Below, one piece after another: positions 1-11,930 of a DNA stretch of 64,000 nt. The number at the start of each line of letters is the position of its first letter. Within the stretch, counting starts at the first letter, position 1. The notes beneath the pieces were generated by a model, which searched no databases, was not told the origin of the DNA, and saw nothing but the letters and a program-made list of their open reading frames with translations. Source of the stretch: Micrasema longulum (Eukaryota; Arthropoda; Insecta; Trichoptera; Brachycentridae); NCBI GenBank assembly GCA_022494885.1, contig JAGVSM010003723.1, positions 1 to 64,000 on the forward strand, in the 5' to 3' direction. The translations under genes were made by a program, and so were the position numbers.

Positions 1-169
1 ATTTTATTTACTAACTTTGTATACTTTGTGAGAATCTGTTATTATTTCTGAGTTTATACATCTATATCTGTTTGTTTACTATAAATATGTATGTAGGACT
101 GTGATTTCCCAAAAAAAAAAAAATTAAAAAAATTCTGAACCCTCACCAACATGAGGGAATATCTCGCCT

Positions 170-235
170 CGTGCGAACTCCATGAATTTGGTTCACAAAT
201 GCAGTGCCCTATACACCACTGAGTGGAGAAAGGGT
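170..235 (+). mobile_element. SINE family A, tail fragment
   Basis: aatgcagtgccctatacacc ... gtggagaaagggt matches the distal tail (inverse of ccctttccgcacctaatggt). Weak. Confidence 0.4.
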
Positions 236-239
236 AATG

Positions 240-1020
240 GTGATGTTCACCATACGATACTTTGTGTAGTGCGTAGCTGCCAGCTCTGTCCGTGGTGACA
301 AAAGAGGGCTGCTAGCAGGGTTGCCAACTCAATCGACCCCAAATCCGGAAAGTAAATAAAAAACATTTTTTTTAACCAAGCCGGACCGAAGGGGGGAATC
401 AAATCCCCCATAGACCGATTTTAATTCGATAACTCGAGTATTGTTAAAGCTATTTGCCCTAAATTTTGTGTACATATATTTCATGGTCATGTCATACCAT
501 ATATATGTGCAACAAACTTTTTAATAATTAAAAATGGAATGGCCCGCGCTCAGACGCTGTAGCCTTTGTGGGCATTTTTTCAAATTCAAGTTATAGCTTA
601 ATTTTAAGATGTGATTTTCAAAATTGTATTTTTGTAATTATATTTCTATGTAAATAGTATGTGTATGGAAAAATAAACAAATTAAAAATCAAAAATACTT
701 TTTTTAAAAATGAAGAAAAAAAACGTAAAAATAACAGAAATAAGCATTTTCCTGTTTTTTTTTTTAAATTTACATATCGTTGGATATTAAAACAAAAAAA
801 GACGTAAATAATACAAGGGTCGATTTCACTTTATGTACATTAGCATTCAGCAAACTAACAAAAATGAATAAAATACACGAACGAGTCAAATACGTAAAGA
901 CATTAATAAATTATTGCACGATCATAAACACTTCCAACTTTTTATTTTCGTGACGCTGTAGTAAGTAGGCGCTGGGGTCGTTTGGTCCCCCCGTTCGGGT
1001 CATGTGTAATTTTTGGATGC
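240..1020. other. Noncoding, nothing recognised
   Basis: AT-rich with poly-A and poly-T runs. At 380-415 a ccgaaggggggaatcaaatc piece looks repeat-derived but was not matched. Confidence 0.4.
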
Positions 1021-1025
1021 TTAGT

Positions 1026-1186
1026 GAAGAATAACCCGCCAAGCCTCTATTCTAGAGGCTTGTCAGCAGGTGGGAAAGAAAGAATATAGAAGGATGTTAT
1101 GAATAATACACTAAAACATTCAGACCAATGGAGCAACGCGGGAATAGAACCCGCGACGCCAGTTTCGCAGTTGGCCGTCTGTCAAA
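1026..1186 (-). mobile_element. SINE family C, head-truncated
   Basis: aataacccgccaagcctcta ... cgggaatagaacccgcgacg; same body as 25306-25523, without the first 15 bases of the head. Confidence 0.75.
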
Positions 1187-1298
1187 TCAAATATGCATTT
1201 ATTTAGAAAAAATAACTTAGAATTTATTTACCTATATATTTTAAACATCACATGTGCAAAATTACAAGCCAATATTCTACTTAAGCACCAAGCATAAA

Positions 1299-1610
1299 TC
1301 AAACAAGCGAGGCAGTGCGGTATAGCGGAATACTCAAAAGGATATATCGGTTCCTATATGGACAATGCCTGTTGTAAGGAGCATTTAAACATTCAATGTG
1401 AATGTGATGCTTTATATCATAAAAGAAGGCTTGTCCACGGGGAACAACATTTACATATTCTATGATAATGTAATGCTTTGTTGCTTTGGAGGTTTGGGAT
1501 TTAGCGAAATGATAACTCTCGACTTTCACACAGTAGCCAGCCGGGCTCTTTATAGATCTGCGCTTGGAGAACTATTCACGGGGGTCTGTCACAATAGATC
1601 TTTACAGGTC
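1299..1610 (+). mobile_element. RNase H-bearing LINE, 3' end remnant
   Basis: The + strand reads a degenerate EHLNIQCECDALYHKRRL, like the C-rich segment after RNase H in I/Jockey-superfamily LINEs. It then reads sequence matching the roughly 73-bp unit found in tandem at 16298-16560 (gggctctttataga...). Same family as 16298-16774. Confidence 0.6.
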
Positions 1611-1619
1611 GCAGTGACG

Positions 1620-3470
1620 TCAGAAGCTTGTATAGCACTGACCCCCGCTTCTAAGAATAAGAATAGAAAACATTTATTCACAAAATCTAATTTTAAAAAA
1701 TGTTACTGTGAAAAATCAAGGTCAAAACTGGGCATATTCTCTTAAAATTATATTTTTTATCACTGCGCGCAGAATTAGAACGATTTTATGACAGAAAAAA
1801 AAATTCGCTAAAAAACACGCAAAGCCGCAACATTTGCGATTGGGAATGCATTTTTTTTTCACAATTATTTACAAAAAAAATCAATCTACCCACATTATTT
1901 CCCTCGCCACAACTTTTAAAATATTATGCTTAAAAATAATAGTAATCATCATACAGGAATAGATTTCGGGAGATTTTAGCTGAATTCCGGGAGTCGGAAA
2001 AATATAAAAACCTTTTTTTTTTGTTTTTTGTTTTTTACAATATGCATAAGAGGTAAAACAGAGTATTCAAAAAATAAAGCATAATTACATAGCAATGAAA
2101 TACATATTAATAGTAAAAATAATAAACAAAAAACCCACAAAGGCATGGCCTGTTCGTGGTTATACAAGAAAATGTCAATGAATTTTTTCTCCTATTATAA
2201 ATAATGGACAGTTATAATATTTTTGTGTAATATAAGAAAGAGAAAATAAAATATTCTGTAAAAGATTATATAAATGGAAGATTATAAAAAGGGAAAATAA
2301 AAAAATATTTTAAAAAATAAAAAAATATTCCTTATTATTAAAGGGCAACAGAATATATCATAGAAAAAAGAGTTCATATCTTTAGTTAGAATCCAGGATA
2401 CTGCGTGTTTTTTAAAAGAAAAAAAATTTGAAAGTTTGTAATCAATGAAATATTATCAGTAAAAAGAGAATTTAAAAAATTTGGGCCTATAAAATATGCA
2501 TGTCTCTGTGCGAGCCTCGTTTTACAATGTGGTATTTCTAACACACGATTCCTTCTTTGACTTGATCTATTTGAATTACTTGTAAATAAATTTTGGTTCA
2601 GTATATTTGTCTTAGGTCAAAAACTTTAGTTTCTTGTAACAATTAGAAAGAGGGAAAAGTGCGATTTTTGTGAAACATTATTTTTAATATAAATTTTTGA
2701 ACAGTTTCTAATGGTTTAATGTGGTTGTGGCAATTATTCCATAGGAAAGCGATGACTGTACAAGTGCATAATATACCATTTTAATCGTATTTAGCTGGGC
2801 GTAAATACTTAGTCGTTTGAACACATAGGTTAAATATATTCGTTTATTAACAATTACTTCAAGATGAGGGAGGGCAACCCTAGCAGCTAGCCGCAACAGA
2901 TAAACAAACGCTTCGTGGAAATCCGACGCCATTTCTTGGTAGAGATCGTCTCCATTCCGACTGAGGATTGCCCGCTCTATGTGCGACGTGACGTCACAAA
3001 ATCTTATCGCGGTCGCTGCATTGGTGCAAAAACTTTTCCACAAATCATATCGTAGTAGGTAAAATCGGAGATAAAACTAAGCAGATAAGAACTATTATAG
3101 TCGGGCCAATGATAATGTCACGAAACTGCGCTCCGGCCAGTTTTAAAATACGCCATGAAAATAAGATTACTTTCTCATTTGATATTGTCTTAAAAATATA
3201 ATATTTGTCACAAAACAAATTATAACTATTACTATACATTTTTGTTTACAATAAATTGGGGCGGAAATTAAGAATCGGGTTATGGCGTCTACATTTAATA
3301 ATCTTGAAATTATTCGTCAGATAAAAATCGAAGCACACATTTTATTGGCTGTCTGAGTGTGATTTCAAATTATTTCGATACCGAAAAGTATAAATTGCCA
3401 AATGTGTTATATCCGCGCCGTGTTGTGAGTTGTGAATGTCTCGATTGATTCATTTAAAAAGGTAAAATAG
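1620..3470. other. Noncoding, nothing recognised
   Basis: AT-rich. A more balanced block at about 2860-3040 includes tgcgacgtgacgtcac (CRE-like) but no exon with paired splice sites. Confidence 0.35.
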
Positions 3471-3475
3471 CCTAC

Positions 3476-3580
3476 CTGTGCAGGGCCGGCACCGGCTGCT
3501 GGGCGCTCATCCCCCAGCGGGGGCCGGGGTGGGGGGCGGGGGCGCCAGGGGAGGGCCGCCCCTCGCTGCGCCTCCGCCCA
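3476..3580 (-). CDS. Possible isolated internal exon (105 nt, Pro/Arg-rich)
   Basis: A very GC-rich island in AT-rich DNA is bounded on the - strand by an acceptor (ttttagcag) and a donor (CTGCACAG|GTAGGC). Length 105 nt, divisible by three. Two frames are open; one gives PGPRWGMSAQQPVPALHR after an Arg/Ser/Pro-rich start, the other a Pro/Ala/Arg-rich product. I do not recognise a family. Composition resembles the Fbxl6 coding exons. It may belong to a - strand gene running off the left edge. A chance GC-rich spacer remains possible. Confidence 0.4.
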
Positions 3581-3708
3581 CTGCTAAAAATAATTTTAAA
3601 CTCAGTAAAAACAGTAGAGTTAAATTAAATTAAAATCACGGAGTACGAAATTGAAACATTCTAACCTTTCCGAGCCTAAGCGTTAAAAAAATCAGCGAGT
3701 TCCTGGGT

Positions 3709-4535
3709 ACGTACTCTGATGGGAAGTTAAAATGTATCTTCAATTTTATCTAAACAAACAAAACAAACAAACCATCACGCCGTTTCCCCGTAAGGGTAGG
3801 CAGAGAGGATAGAACGCCACAACACTCTATCTTTGCATACAGATCTCGCTTCCTCTACATTCATACATCTTCTCATGCACGCGCGCCGATTATTCCGACT
3901 TTGACATGTCCATCTTTAAGTATTTGTTGGATTTGGTCATGCCATGTCTTTCTCGGTCTTCCTCTATTTCTGCATCCATCAACATTCGCATTGTAAATAT
4001 TCTTAGCCGTTCTCTCGCTGTCCATTCGTTCTACATGTCCAAACCAGCGCAGAGCTCCTTTCTTGATTTTGTCGATAATGCTTGTCTCAGCCTTACATAC
4101 AAAGTAAAATTACGTTTTCTGAATGAAAAATAGTATGGGTTTTCATTTTTTTTTCTAAACATGTTCAATTACCGGTGACCGACGAGGATACTTTGAATTT
4201 TCATACAAATATACACACTTTCGTACATAAATATCGAAATTAGTTTATACCGTCTCAGTATATACCGATGAAGATAGCCGTACCTGGGCCCAGATTACAA
4301 TGCAAAGTTAACAGAGATAGCTCCGGCTGTCTGTAAATAAAAACCGATATTTGTGTACGAAAATGAGTATATTTTCATAAACATTTAAAGTACCTTCGTC
4401 GGTAACCTATAATTGAACATGTTTAGAAGAAAAAAATTTATATGCATATTTTCCTTTTCATACAGAAAACCTTATTTTACTTTGCAGAGAAAATTGAAGA
4501 TAAATGTTATTTTCTCATTGTAATCGGGGCCCAGG
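3709..4535. mobile_element. Palindromic TIR element (family P1) with a LINE inserted in one arm
   Basis: The right arm, read from 4535 inward, starts CCTGGGCCCCGATTACAATG and continues for over 200 bases. The left arm matches it from 3709 (cctgggtacg...) but is interrupted at about 3758-4105 by an RTE-type LINE 3' end. After the interruption the match resumes (gcaaagtaaaattacg... to about 4300). A second internal copy of the terminus is at 4288-4307. Another member is at 50074-50943, and a solo end lies at 31494-31515. Confidence 0.7.
3760..4105 (-). mobile_element. RTE-type LINE 3' end (broken)
   Basis: The - strand reads IIDKIKKGALRWFGHVERMD and GRPRKTWHDQIQQILKDGH, then, after a frameshift, a degenerate version of the conserved RRACMRRCMNVEEA tail. 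Related copies are at 14759-15454 and 45780-46390. Inserted into the arm of the palindromic element at 3709-4535. Confidence 0.75.
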
Positions 4536-4937
4536 AATAACCCAGCTAAAATGCTATAAATACGACTCTAAAAACATATAAATATATGACTATAAAACTG
4601 TTTCATAATATTTCGAGTTTTCTGCGAAATTCGCAATTTTTTTCATAAAATACTGTTGAGAGAGAGTGCTATATGGCTTCTCTCGCTGCTACACGTTGAA
4701 TAACACTGATCTTAAATCACGTAATCCGTTCGTGGGGAGGTACATCGGGGAGTCGGGAGAGGGAATGCATGACAAATCTAACGCACGAAACCCGGATTTT
4801 TGTGGTTACTGCTGGAAATAAGCGACCGAATAGCAAGAAGTACACGTGCAAACTGGCCAACGCGTCAAAGATAATTAACTCATGTGTGATTATGATGTAA
4901 CACGAGTCTACATAGGATATCTCTCTTATTTATTTAA

Positions 4938-5298
4938 ATGATGAAGTTGTATTTTTTGTAATCTTCAAATGGACATTTTCACATCGGATTTAATGATGAT
5001 TTTTTAAAGTTTTATATTTTATGTCTCAAGATCTGGTCCCTTTCTTCTCGGTGAGTGTTACTGATTGGTCGGTGAACTGACCGTAAACCGAAAATCTATT
5101 ACAACTCTCTTATCATTGGTTGATTTGGAAGAACTAGTGACGCCGCGTCGTTCAAAGTACTTCGTTTTTATTCAAATGTATTTTTTTTTCATACATTTTC
5201 AAGAAACTTTGCAGTACAATTGAATGCTATATTTATTACCGTGCGTAAGAATACATTTTTTGTATACAATTTCCCGCATAGCTAAACTTCCTCATTTG
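4938..5298. mobile_element. MITE of the GAGGAAGTTC family
   Basis: Left end atgatgaagttgtatttt, right end ...cgcatagctaaacttcctcat. The interior shares gaactagtgacg, aagaaactttgcagtacaat and tacaatttcccg with other copies. Confidence 0.6.
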
Positions 5299-5413
5299 GG
5301 AACGGGGAGAAAACCTATATATAAATTAGAGCATTAAATTATGCAGCAAAGTTTGTACAAAAATAATGTACAAAAAAATTTTTTTTAATGTTTTAAAAAA
5401 AACGAACTACTTA

Positions 5414-6431
5414 GGGCCGGTTGCATAAAAGTTGGTATAAATTTAGTTTAAAGTTAAATATTTAAACTTAGTTAAGGCTCAAAATCTGGTAACTGAAAAA
5501 TTCCGTTGCATCAACAATATTTTAGTTAAGTTAAAGTTTAAAATGTTGCCACTGTAAAGGTTCAAGTTTCACCCTAAAAATTGTTGGGATTTTTGGGCAA
5601 GCACGTACTTGTTTATTTACATGTAGCAATACCATGCCCCCCGACGCGTCTTTGAGCACAAACGTTTGAATTTCGTTCTAATTTTCAGTGTGTGCGAAAG
5701 GGCGAAGCAACACTGCGCATTCGGAGAAGAAAAGAACAAAAGGGACATCGTCCTTTTTGAACTAGATAAAAAATTAAAAGCGCAAAAGCTAAAACAAAAT
5801 GAAGAACTTTTTACTCTAGAAGTAGAGCAAAAAAAGGACATTTTTCGGGCAACTATGGCAGCCTTAAATGCGCAGAAAGAGTTATCTGAGCTCAATCTAG
5901 CTCTATTTAAAAATAAATAAACAGCATTTCAATACAGTCACGATTTAGATTTATTTTACACCACGCCGCTGATGATCAAGTCCTGTGTTTTGAAAAATAA
6001 TTAACAATTAAAAATTCAAATAATTATTAGTTCTTCACTTTTTTGACATTCGAAATCTTGCGATAAAGTCGGACTCTTCCCACAAAAAATGGTCCGTTCG
6101 TGGTTTGAACAGTTTTTTTTTGGGTTTAGAATATACTCTATGATAAATTCGTCATCGGAAGACGAAAAATCAGATAAAAATGACATTTTGTGCAACTTTT
6201 CACAGATCGATCAATGGATTTCAACACCCACGACACTTTTTTGACAGATGGCAGATCGCATTTAACTTTAAACTTAACTTTAAACGGCCCCCTAGCGGCC
6301 GGTTAAATAAAAGTAACTTTTTTGTTAATATTTAGTTAACTTTTTTTGATGCAACGCATTTTGACATAAAAGTAACTTTTATTTGACTTTAGCCCTGGCT
6401 TTAACTTATCTTTTGTCGATGCAACCGGCCC
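5414..6431. mobile_element. PIF/Harbinger-type element, internally deleted
   Basis: Terminal inverted repeats GGGCCGGTTGCAT... and ...ATGCAACCGGCCC are flanked on both sides by TTA (5411-5413 and 6432-6434), the 3-bp target duplication of PIF/Harbinger. About 1.02 kb. Inside, + strand 5687-5919 is a charged coiled-coil tail (ELDKKLKAQKLKQNEELF, then KELSELNLALFKNK and stop) that follows a tttcag acceptor; it probably is the C-terminus of the second, Myb/SANT-like protein. On the - strand, about 6055-6192, the transposase N-terminus is visible: MSFLSDFSSSDDEFIIEYI, then, after a frame break, KPRTDHFLWEESDFIARFR. The catalytic part is gone, so it is non-autonomous. Confidence 0.85.
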
Positions 6432-6631
6432 TTAGAACGATACTAACTACAAGTTGTTTGAGGAATTTGGGATCTTAGACATAAGGCAATTATATTTCTT
6501 TAGAATAATACTGTTTTTGAAAGCAAATTATTCGACCAAATCTCAAAAGGAACACTCCCACACTATCAAAAGTCTTCACTCAAGTCTTCACTTCAAGTCA
6601 CAAAAAAAAAATATACCCCAGGGTTAAATTA

Positions 6632-7430
6632 ATATTGATAATATGAATATAAATTATGTGGACGAACTAAAGTATCTCGGGGTCTACTTGGATAGATATT
6701 TAAATTTTAAAAAACATACTCAATATGTAACAAAAAAAAATTCAAAAAAAAAAAAAATTATGGGAAGATTAAAAAATTGAAATATTTAAAATTAATTTGA
6801 AAAAATATATAATTGAGAAATTTTAATAAAAAAATTGTCATATTATTAAAAGTTTATATTAGTTCTTAAAATGTTATGAACTAACTTAATAAAGCATTAA
6901 AAAAAAAAGTCAAACTAGAGGATGGGTCATGGGGTCTACCACAAACTCTGAATTTGGGAAAGAAATTTCAGGTTTGTGGGCCCCAAAATATTCAATATGT
7001 TACCCGAACATTGCAAACCCGGGTTCAATTAATTAAATTTATAAAAAAAATATTACTGGGTTTAGGTGAAGAGAAATCGGAAAGTTTACTAAAAACATTC
7101 TTAAGAGAGTGTTAAAAAAATTCATGAAGCAAGTAGAATACAAGTGTCATTTGCATTTTCCAAATTATATAGCTTCTTTAAAATTTCATAACCTTGATTC
7201 ATTTAACACAGAGAAGAGATATTTTCGATCAGATCCTGCTTTACAAATTTGTAAATAATAAATTTGATTCCCCAGATCTAATTCATCTACTTGACTGTCT
7301 GACATTTTCTATATTCGTAATATTAAAACTAACCATCGGAAACATTCTACCATCCCTCGTATATGTGAAGCATTTAACAAGAATTTTAATAGTCTTGATA
7401 TATATAGCACTCCATTTAATTAGGTACAGA
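6632..7430 (+). mobile_element. Jockey-superfamily LINE remnant (post-RT region)
   Basis: Reads VDELKYLGVYLDRYLNFKKH near 6657, then degenerate sequence. It ends with FDQILLYKFVNNKFDSPDL and a frameshifted RNIKTNHRKHSTIPRICEAF (7310-7430). Broken by many stops. Confidence 0.65.
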
Positions 7431-7980
7431 AGAGAGCTAATAGGCTTGATTCAAAATAACAGAGAATAGACGTTTTCTGTTTTCTTGCTCATAATCATTA
7501 AATCAAATGCAATTTTCCACTCCTACTTTCCTCCAATAATCCTGCACCACTCCTTATCAATTTACTTATTTTCCTTCCCACTATCTCCTTGTTTTGTCCA
7601 TATTTGTTTAATTTTTATTTTATTTTATTTTATTCAGAAAACATAGTCGTGCATAAAAAAATATTAAAAACAACGGTTTTCTAACATAAAAAGACCAATT
7701 AAGTTTACATAAATTATGCAAAAGCTTAAAACATTAAATGTGACAAGAAAAATAAATAAATAAGAAACTCAAGTGAGAAAATATTAATTGTTAACATTTG
7801 CGTTTTCCATGGAGGTTATCATTGGTAATAAATAAAAATACAGAATGCACACCCCGAGCCATCCACGCACACACACATGAACGTTCATATCAAAACATAC
7901 ACAAACATATACATTACATGCATACATTATTTTAATTCATAGTATATGTATTATTTATATAGTTTAAACCATAGAATAAA

Positions 7981-8705
7981 GAATAGTCCAGAAACCGCAT
8001 ACGCACATCAAACAGAAGGCGACTCAACTACTCATAAATGAGTAGGTTTACGTTTTGACCCATTAGTTTCTTTGTAGACGTCGCTCAGTACGCAACTCCT
8101 GATTCTAATTTAACCATGCCTTGATGTGTACTTTTAAAGCGTAGAAATACTGCTAGGATCTTAAAGAAACAGGATGCAATCACATTTCATGTGTAATTAT
8201 CAAATGAATGTGTTTGTCACAAATGCATTACTTAAAAATTTAATTATTTTTCCATCTGTCAGATTGTCGAAGAAACAAAATGGAAATTTCGTTAGTGTTG
8301 CCAGAGTAGTAAATTTTTTTACCCTACTTTGCTCATATAATAAGAGAAATAATGAAAATTGAACCTTGGATTAAACAACGCCGTGGTGGACATTTGGCCG
8401 ACATTATCTTTAAAACATAAAATATTATTTAACATCATATAAAAATATCCGTTTTATGTAAAATAAAATTTGTTTTATATTTTAAGTTCAAAGATAATTA
8501 ATTCAATTACTCTTATTAAATTACTCTTTACTTATCTACTCTGTTGTGTCAATCAATGTTTCCGAGTGCACAGTAAAATTTTAGATAACAAATTGTTTTT
8601 TTTTTCACCTTACATTTGTGTTATGGTTATATTCTTCGCGATCTGGCAATATTACTCGGTGACGTCAAGTATGCGCGAGGCGAAAGTGTGTCTAAGTGGG
8701 GGAAT
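7981..8705 (+). repeat. 0.7-kb repeat R3, copy 1
   Basis: gaatagtccagaaaccgcat through tttgacccattagtttcttt, cgccgtggtggacatttgg and ttcgcgatctggcaatatta. The full length recurs inverted at 61818-62533. No conserved ORF, no clear TIR. Possibly a solo LTR or another long noncoding element. Confidence 0.7.
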
Positions 8706-8822
8706 TATTTTTGATTATATGGTTTCAACCGTCGTCGATTTATTGTAGTATAATTTAGTGAATACATATTATTGTATGACAGGCCCTACTATGTACACAT
8801 TTGTTATAGTTTTTATTTATAT

Positions 8823-8875
8823 AATTAAACTATAAATTTTATTTTAATAAATAAAATAAAATTTATAGTTTAATT
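8823..8875. repeat. Perfect AT-rich palindrome, 24-bp arms, 5-base loop
   Basis: Arms aattaaactataaatttt... at 8823-8846 and their exact inverse at 8852-8875, with ataaa between. Confidence 0.9.
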
Positions 8876-9104
8876 AAATATTGTATGAATGCATAATAAA
8901 TTAACTAGTCGGTAGTCATGTTATTGTTTATTTTGCATAAAAATGTCTGCCTTTAAACAGGTTATACCTAGTTAGGCAGGCTAGACATAATCCAGAGAAT
9001 TATACCACCTAAAACATGTTGTAGATAAAGAAATTGTAATTTTTGTTCATAAACTATGATTATTATTATTATTATATTTGTTTATGTCAGCAGTCATTAT
9101 CTTG

Positions 9105-9218
9105 TGTGTTCATACATTGTCAAGAAACTTCGCCATTCAATAAAATAATTTTTATTGCTTGCAAGAAAATATTTTTTAAATCCTATTTTCCGTAGCACTG
9201 AAATTCCTCATTATGTAA
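9105..9218 (+). mobile_element. MITE of the GAGGAAGTTC family, right-end fragment
   Basis: catacattgtcaagaaactt ... ttccgtagcactgaaattcctcatt matches the right third of the family. Confidence 0.5.
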
Positions 9219-9839
9219 ATGTAATTAAATATATAAAAAAATACAACCTCTTTAACTCCTTACTGATCTAATATTGAAAATACAAAAAAAATATTGACTA
9301 AAATTAACTTGTCGGTGGCGATTCAAATTAGGTAGGTATTAAAAAAAATATTTAAAAAACTTAAATAGGTACCACCATGAAAATAATTTATTTGTTAAAA
9401 TATATATTGTAAACAAACGTCACAGATCAATACAAAGTTGTTCGAAACAGCTGTTTTTGACAGATGCCTGTTGTTTAAAAAAATAATCTTGAATTACGGA
9501 TAAAAGGCGTCTATTTTGATGATTTGATCATTCATGTATGATTCTAATTAGCGTGCCAGAGGTGTCATCTATATAAATAGTAATAAACATGTTAAAATTA
9601 AATTGCGCGATATGATTTGATGTTGATTTAAAATGAATATTGATTCAACAATGAAGGACTGTCGAGGAATCTAATGATTGTTGTGTATTGGGGATTAAAT
9701 TGACTTTGACAGGCAATGATCAGATTTAGATAGTTCTGCTAACGTCAAACATATTTATAATCTTTCTACAGCGGGGCGATACGACGCGACGCGCCGCGCT
9801 CATCGATTGAACAAAACAAATATAACCATGACTCACCGC

Positions 9840-10180
9840 TGCACTGAAATTTAATTTCCACCGCAATATTAAATCAACACAAAATTATTACACAAATCAC
9901 TAAAATGTTGATAATATCGGCCACTTAGTGATAAAGCATTGTCAACACGCAATCATTGTAAATTCGAGCCACGAAAGATAAAATTACGGTCGGGAAAGGA
10001 CAAAAATATATACACGCGAATACATAGCGCTAGTGTACGAATTTTGAAAAACACGTTGGATTTTTTGAGATAGCACTGAAAAATGACATGTGAATTTATT
10101 GTCCCGCATAAGCGATACATACGCATAATACTGTTATTTCATTTTTTGATCCCGAGAATCTCCGTTATTCATTGGTGTGA
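9840..10180 (-). promoter_or_regulatory. Possible noncoding first exon and promoter of a - strand gene
   Basis: Read on the - strand, unique-looking sequence ends in a strong donor, TGCAGCG|GTGAGTCATGG, at about 9829-9838. There is no long ORF. Together with the isolated - strand exon at 3476-3580 it could mark the 5' end of a gene transcribed leftward. A CG-rich block (9775-9805) lies just inside the would-be intron. This is inference only. Confidence 0.25.
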
Positions 10181-10231
10181 GCGAAAAAGTATATGGATAG
10201 AAAGGTTATTGAATTTCTGTAAATTACACGG

Positions 10232-10250
10232 TGCTGCCATCTAGCGACCA
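10232..10250 (-). promoter_or_regulatory. CTCF-like site candidate
   Basis: The - strand reads GGTCGCTAGATGGCAGC, close to the CTCF core of the CCACTAGATGGC type. A similar motif, CCCACTAGATGGTGCTG, is at 41694-41710 on the + strand. Single matches of this length also occur by chance or inside repeats. Confidence 0.2.
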
Positions 10251-10767
10251 CACCTTGTAATTTTGTGAAATCTTCAGAAAAACACAACGAACTGCGGATA
10301 CAACGTTGGCGATTCGTAAAATACTTCGTAACGATCTTGAACAAAGAGAATACAAATTATTTTATTTTTCAACAATTTAAATATTTCAAACAAAGCTGAT
10401 TGCGCAATCTACTTAAATGCCAACAGTTTAAAATTTTGAATAATAGTTTCGTTATGAAATTGTTAAAAATAAAGCTTTTGTAATAATACAAACCTCCAGA
10501 AGTTATTATTATTGCGAATTACGTACTTATTTGTTTATAACAATACTTATGGGATTTTATGATGTAGGTACATAATAAATGAAAAAAAGTATTTAATGGC
10601 TTCATGCTTCTAAAAAAGCAAAATTTCTGTTCCGGAAACTACTTGTAACTAATACTGTTAAATTACAAGAGAAATAGGAAACATTTCATAGAAGGAAATG
10701 TGGAAGTCCAGGCATTTATAGTGCTTACAACCTGTCATTGGCTGGTTTGAGTGGTTACTTTATACAT

Positions 10768-11024
10768 TGTTGGCCTCGTGGTATAAAGGTCAGTGCGTTT
10801 GCTTACCATGCAAGAAGTATCGGGTTTGATTCCCGACATGTTTAACATGAAATATTTATTTAAAAGGGTGTTTTTACACGAGAATATTTCATAACCCCTG
10901 GACTGGTACCTTAAGCGTAAGACTGATCATCTTACCTTCATGTAACAAAAATTATTTCGTTACACTACGATTTATGTACTAAATTAGTGTCCTATGCACC
11001 ATTAGGTGCAGAAAGGTGCATATT
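10768..11024 (+). mobile_element. tRNA-headed SINE, family A
   Basis: Head ggcctcgtggtataaaggtc (A box), then tatcgggtttgattcccgac (B box); body with ataaccctggactggtacc, ttaagcgtaagactgatc and ccattaggtgcagaaagg. Best-oriented full copy in the window. Confidence 0.8.
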
Positions 11025-11029
11025 ATATT

Positions 11030-11930
11030 TAATACTAATATACTAACTTGTATATATTATATTACTAACACATATGTAAATATAAAAAAATATATAAAAA
11101 AAATACACCACACTGGCCAGAACATCCGAGTTGAGATGTGAAAAGGCCATAAAAAAACGAAGAAGAAGAAGAAGATGTACAGGTTAAATTAATATTTTTA
11201 AAAAAACTATATGAAATATATACATAGTAGGGCCTGCCATCCAATTATATATATTCACTAAATAATACTTTAATAAAGCGACGACGGCTTAAAGTTTAAA
11301 CTATTTAAATAATAAATATACCATATAAAAAAATAAGATAAATATGGACAAAACAAGGAGATAGAGGGAAGAAAAATAAGTTGTATTTTAATATTATTAT
11401 TATTTTTTTTTTTTTTCACAAAAAATGTTACAAAATACACACACCTAAACAAAAAAAATGTTTAATAACAGTTGCATAATTATGGCAAATTTATTGATGA
11501 CCTTGCGTGTCTTCAGTTTTCTTTACCCTAATGATGCTTGGTGCTATATTATTCATTTAGTAAACTGTTGGCAGACAAATATTATTACAGACAGATATTA
11601 TTTGGACGTCTAAAGTAAAGTAGATTCCATGCTTTGCTTTTGCACTTTTAAATGGGTAAATATAGTAAAATTGGTACAGGTATAGTTTTGATTCAATGAT
11701 AACTAATATAAATAAAAACAAATCAACTTGAGTTCTAAAAATCATATAAATATGGCTTTACAGATAAGATTTTTTCGTATTTGCTTTCGAAAGGTAAAAA
11801 GTAGGGTAACACTTTCTAATTGCGCCAATACGACGGTGTAATGTTATATTTTTTGACGACAACTCGAGTGAGAGTGTATGTTCACTAGTGTCACGAAACT
11901 TCTGCACTCTGTTGATTAAAATTTGAAACA
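11030..11930. other. Noncoding, AT-rich
   Basis: Short GAA microsatellite at 11157-11175 and ATT runs near 11395. No exon or element recognised. Confidence 0.4.

Larger units (their letters stand above)
8706..9830. other. Noncoding between repeats
   Basis: AT-rich, with the palindrome at 8823 and a MITE end at 9105. A CG-rich block at 9775-9805 precedes the possible donor at 9838. Confidence 0.35.

Noticed and set aside
10772..10845. tRNA gene candidates (A and B boxes here and at about ten other loci)
   Set aside because: Each is followed by the same SINE body, and the cloverleaf is incomplete, so these are SINE heads and not cellular tRNA genes.
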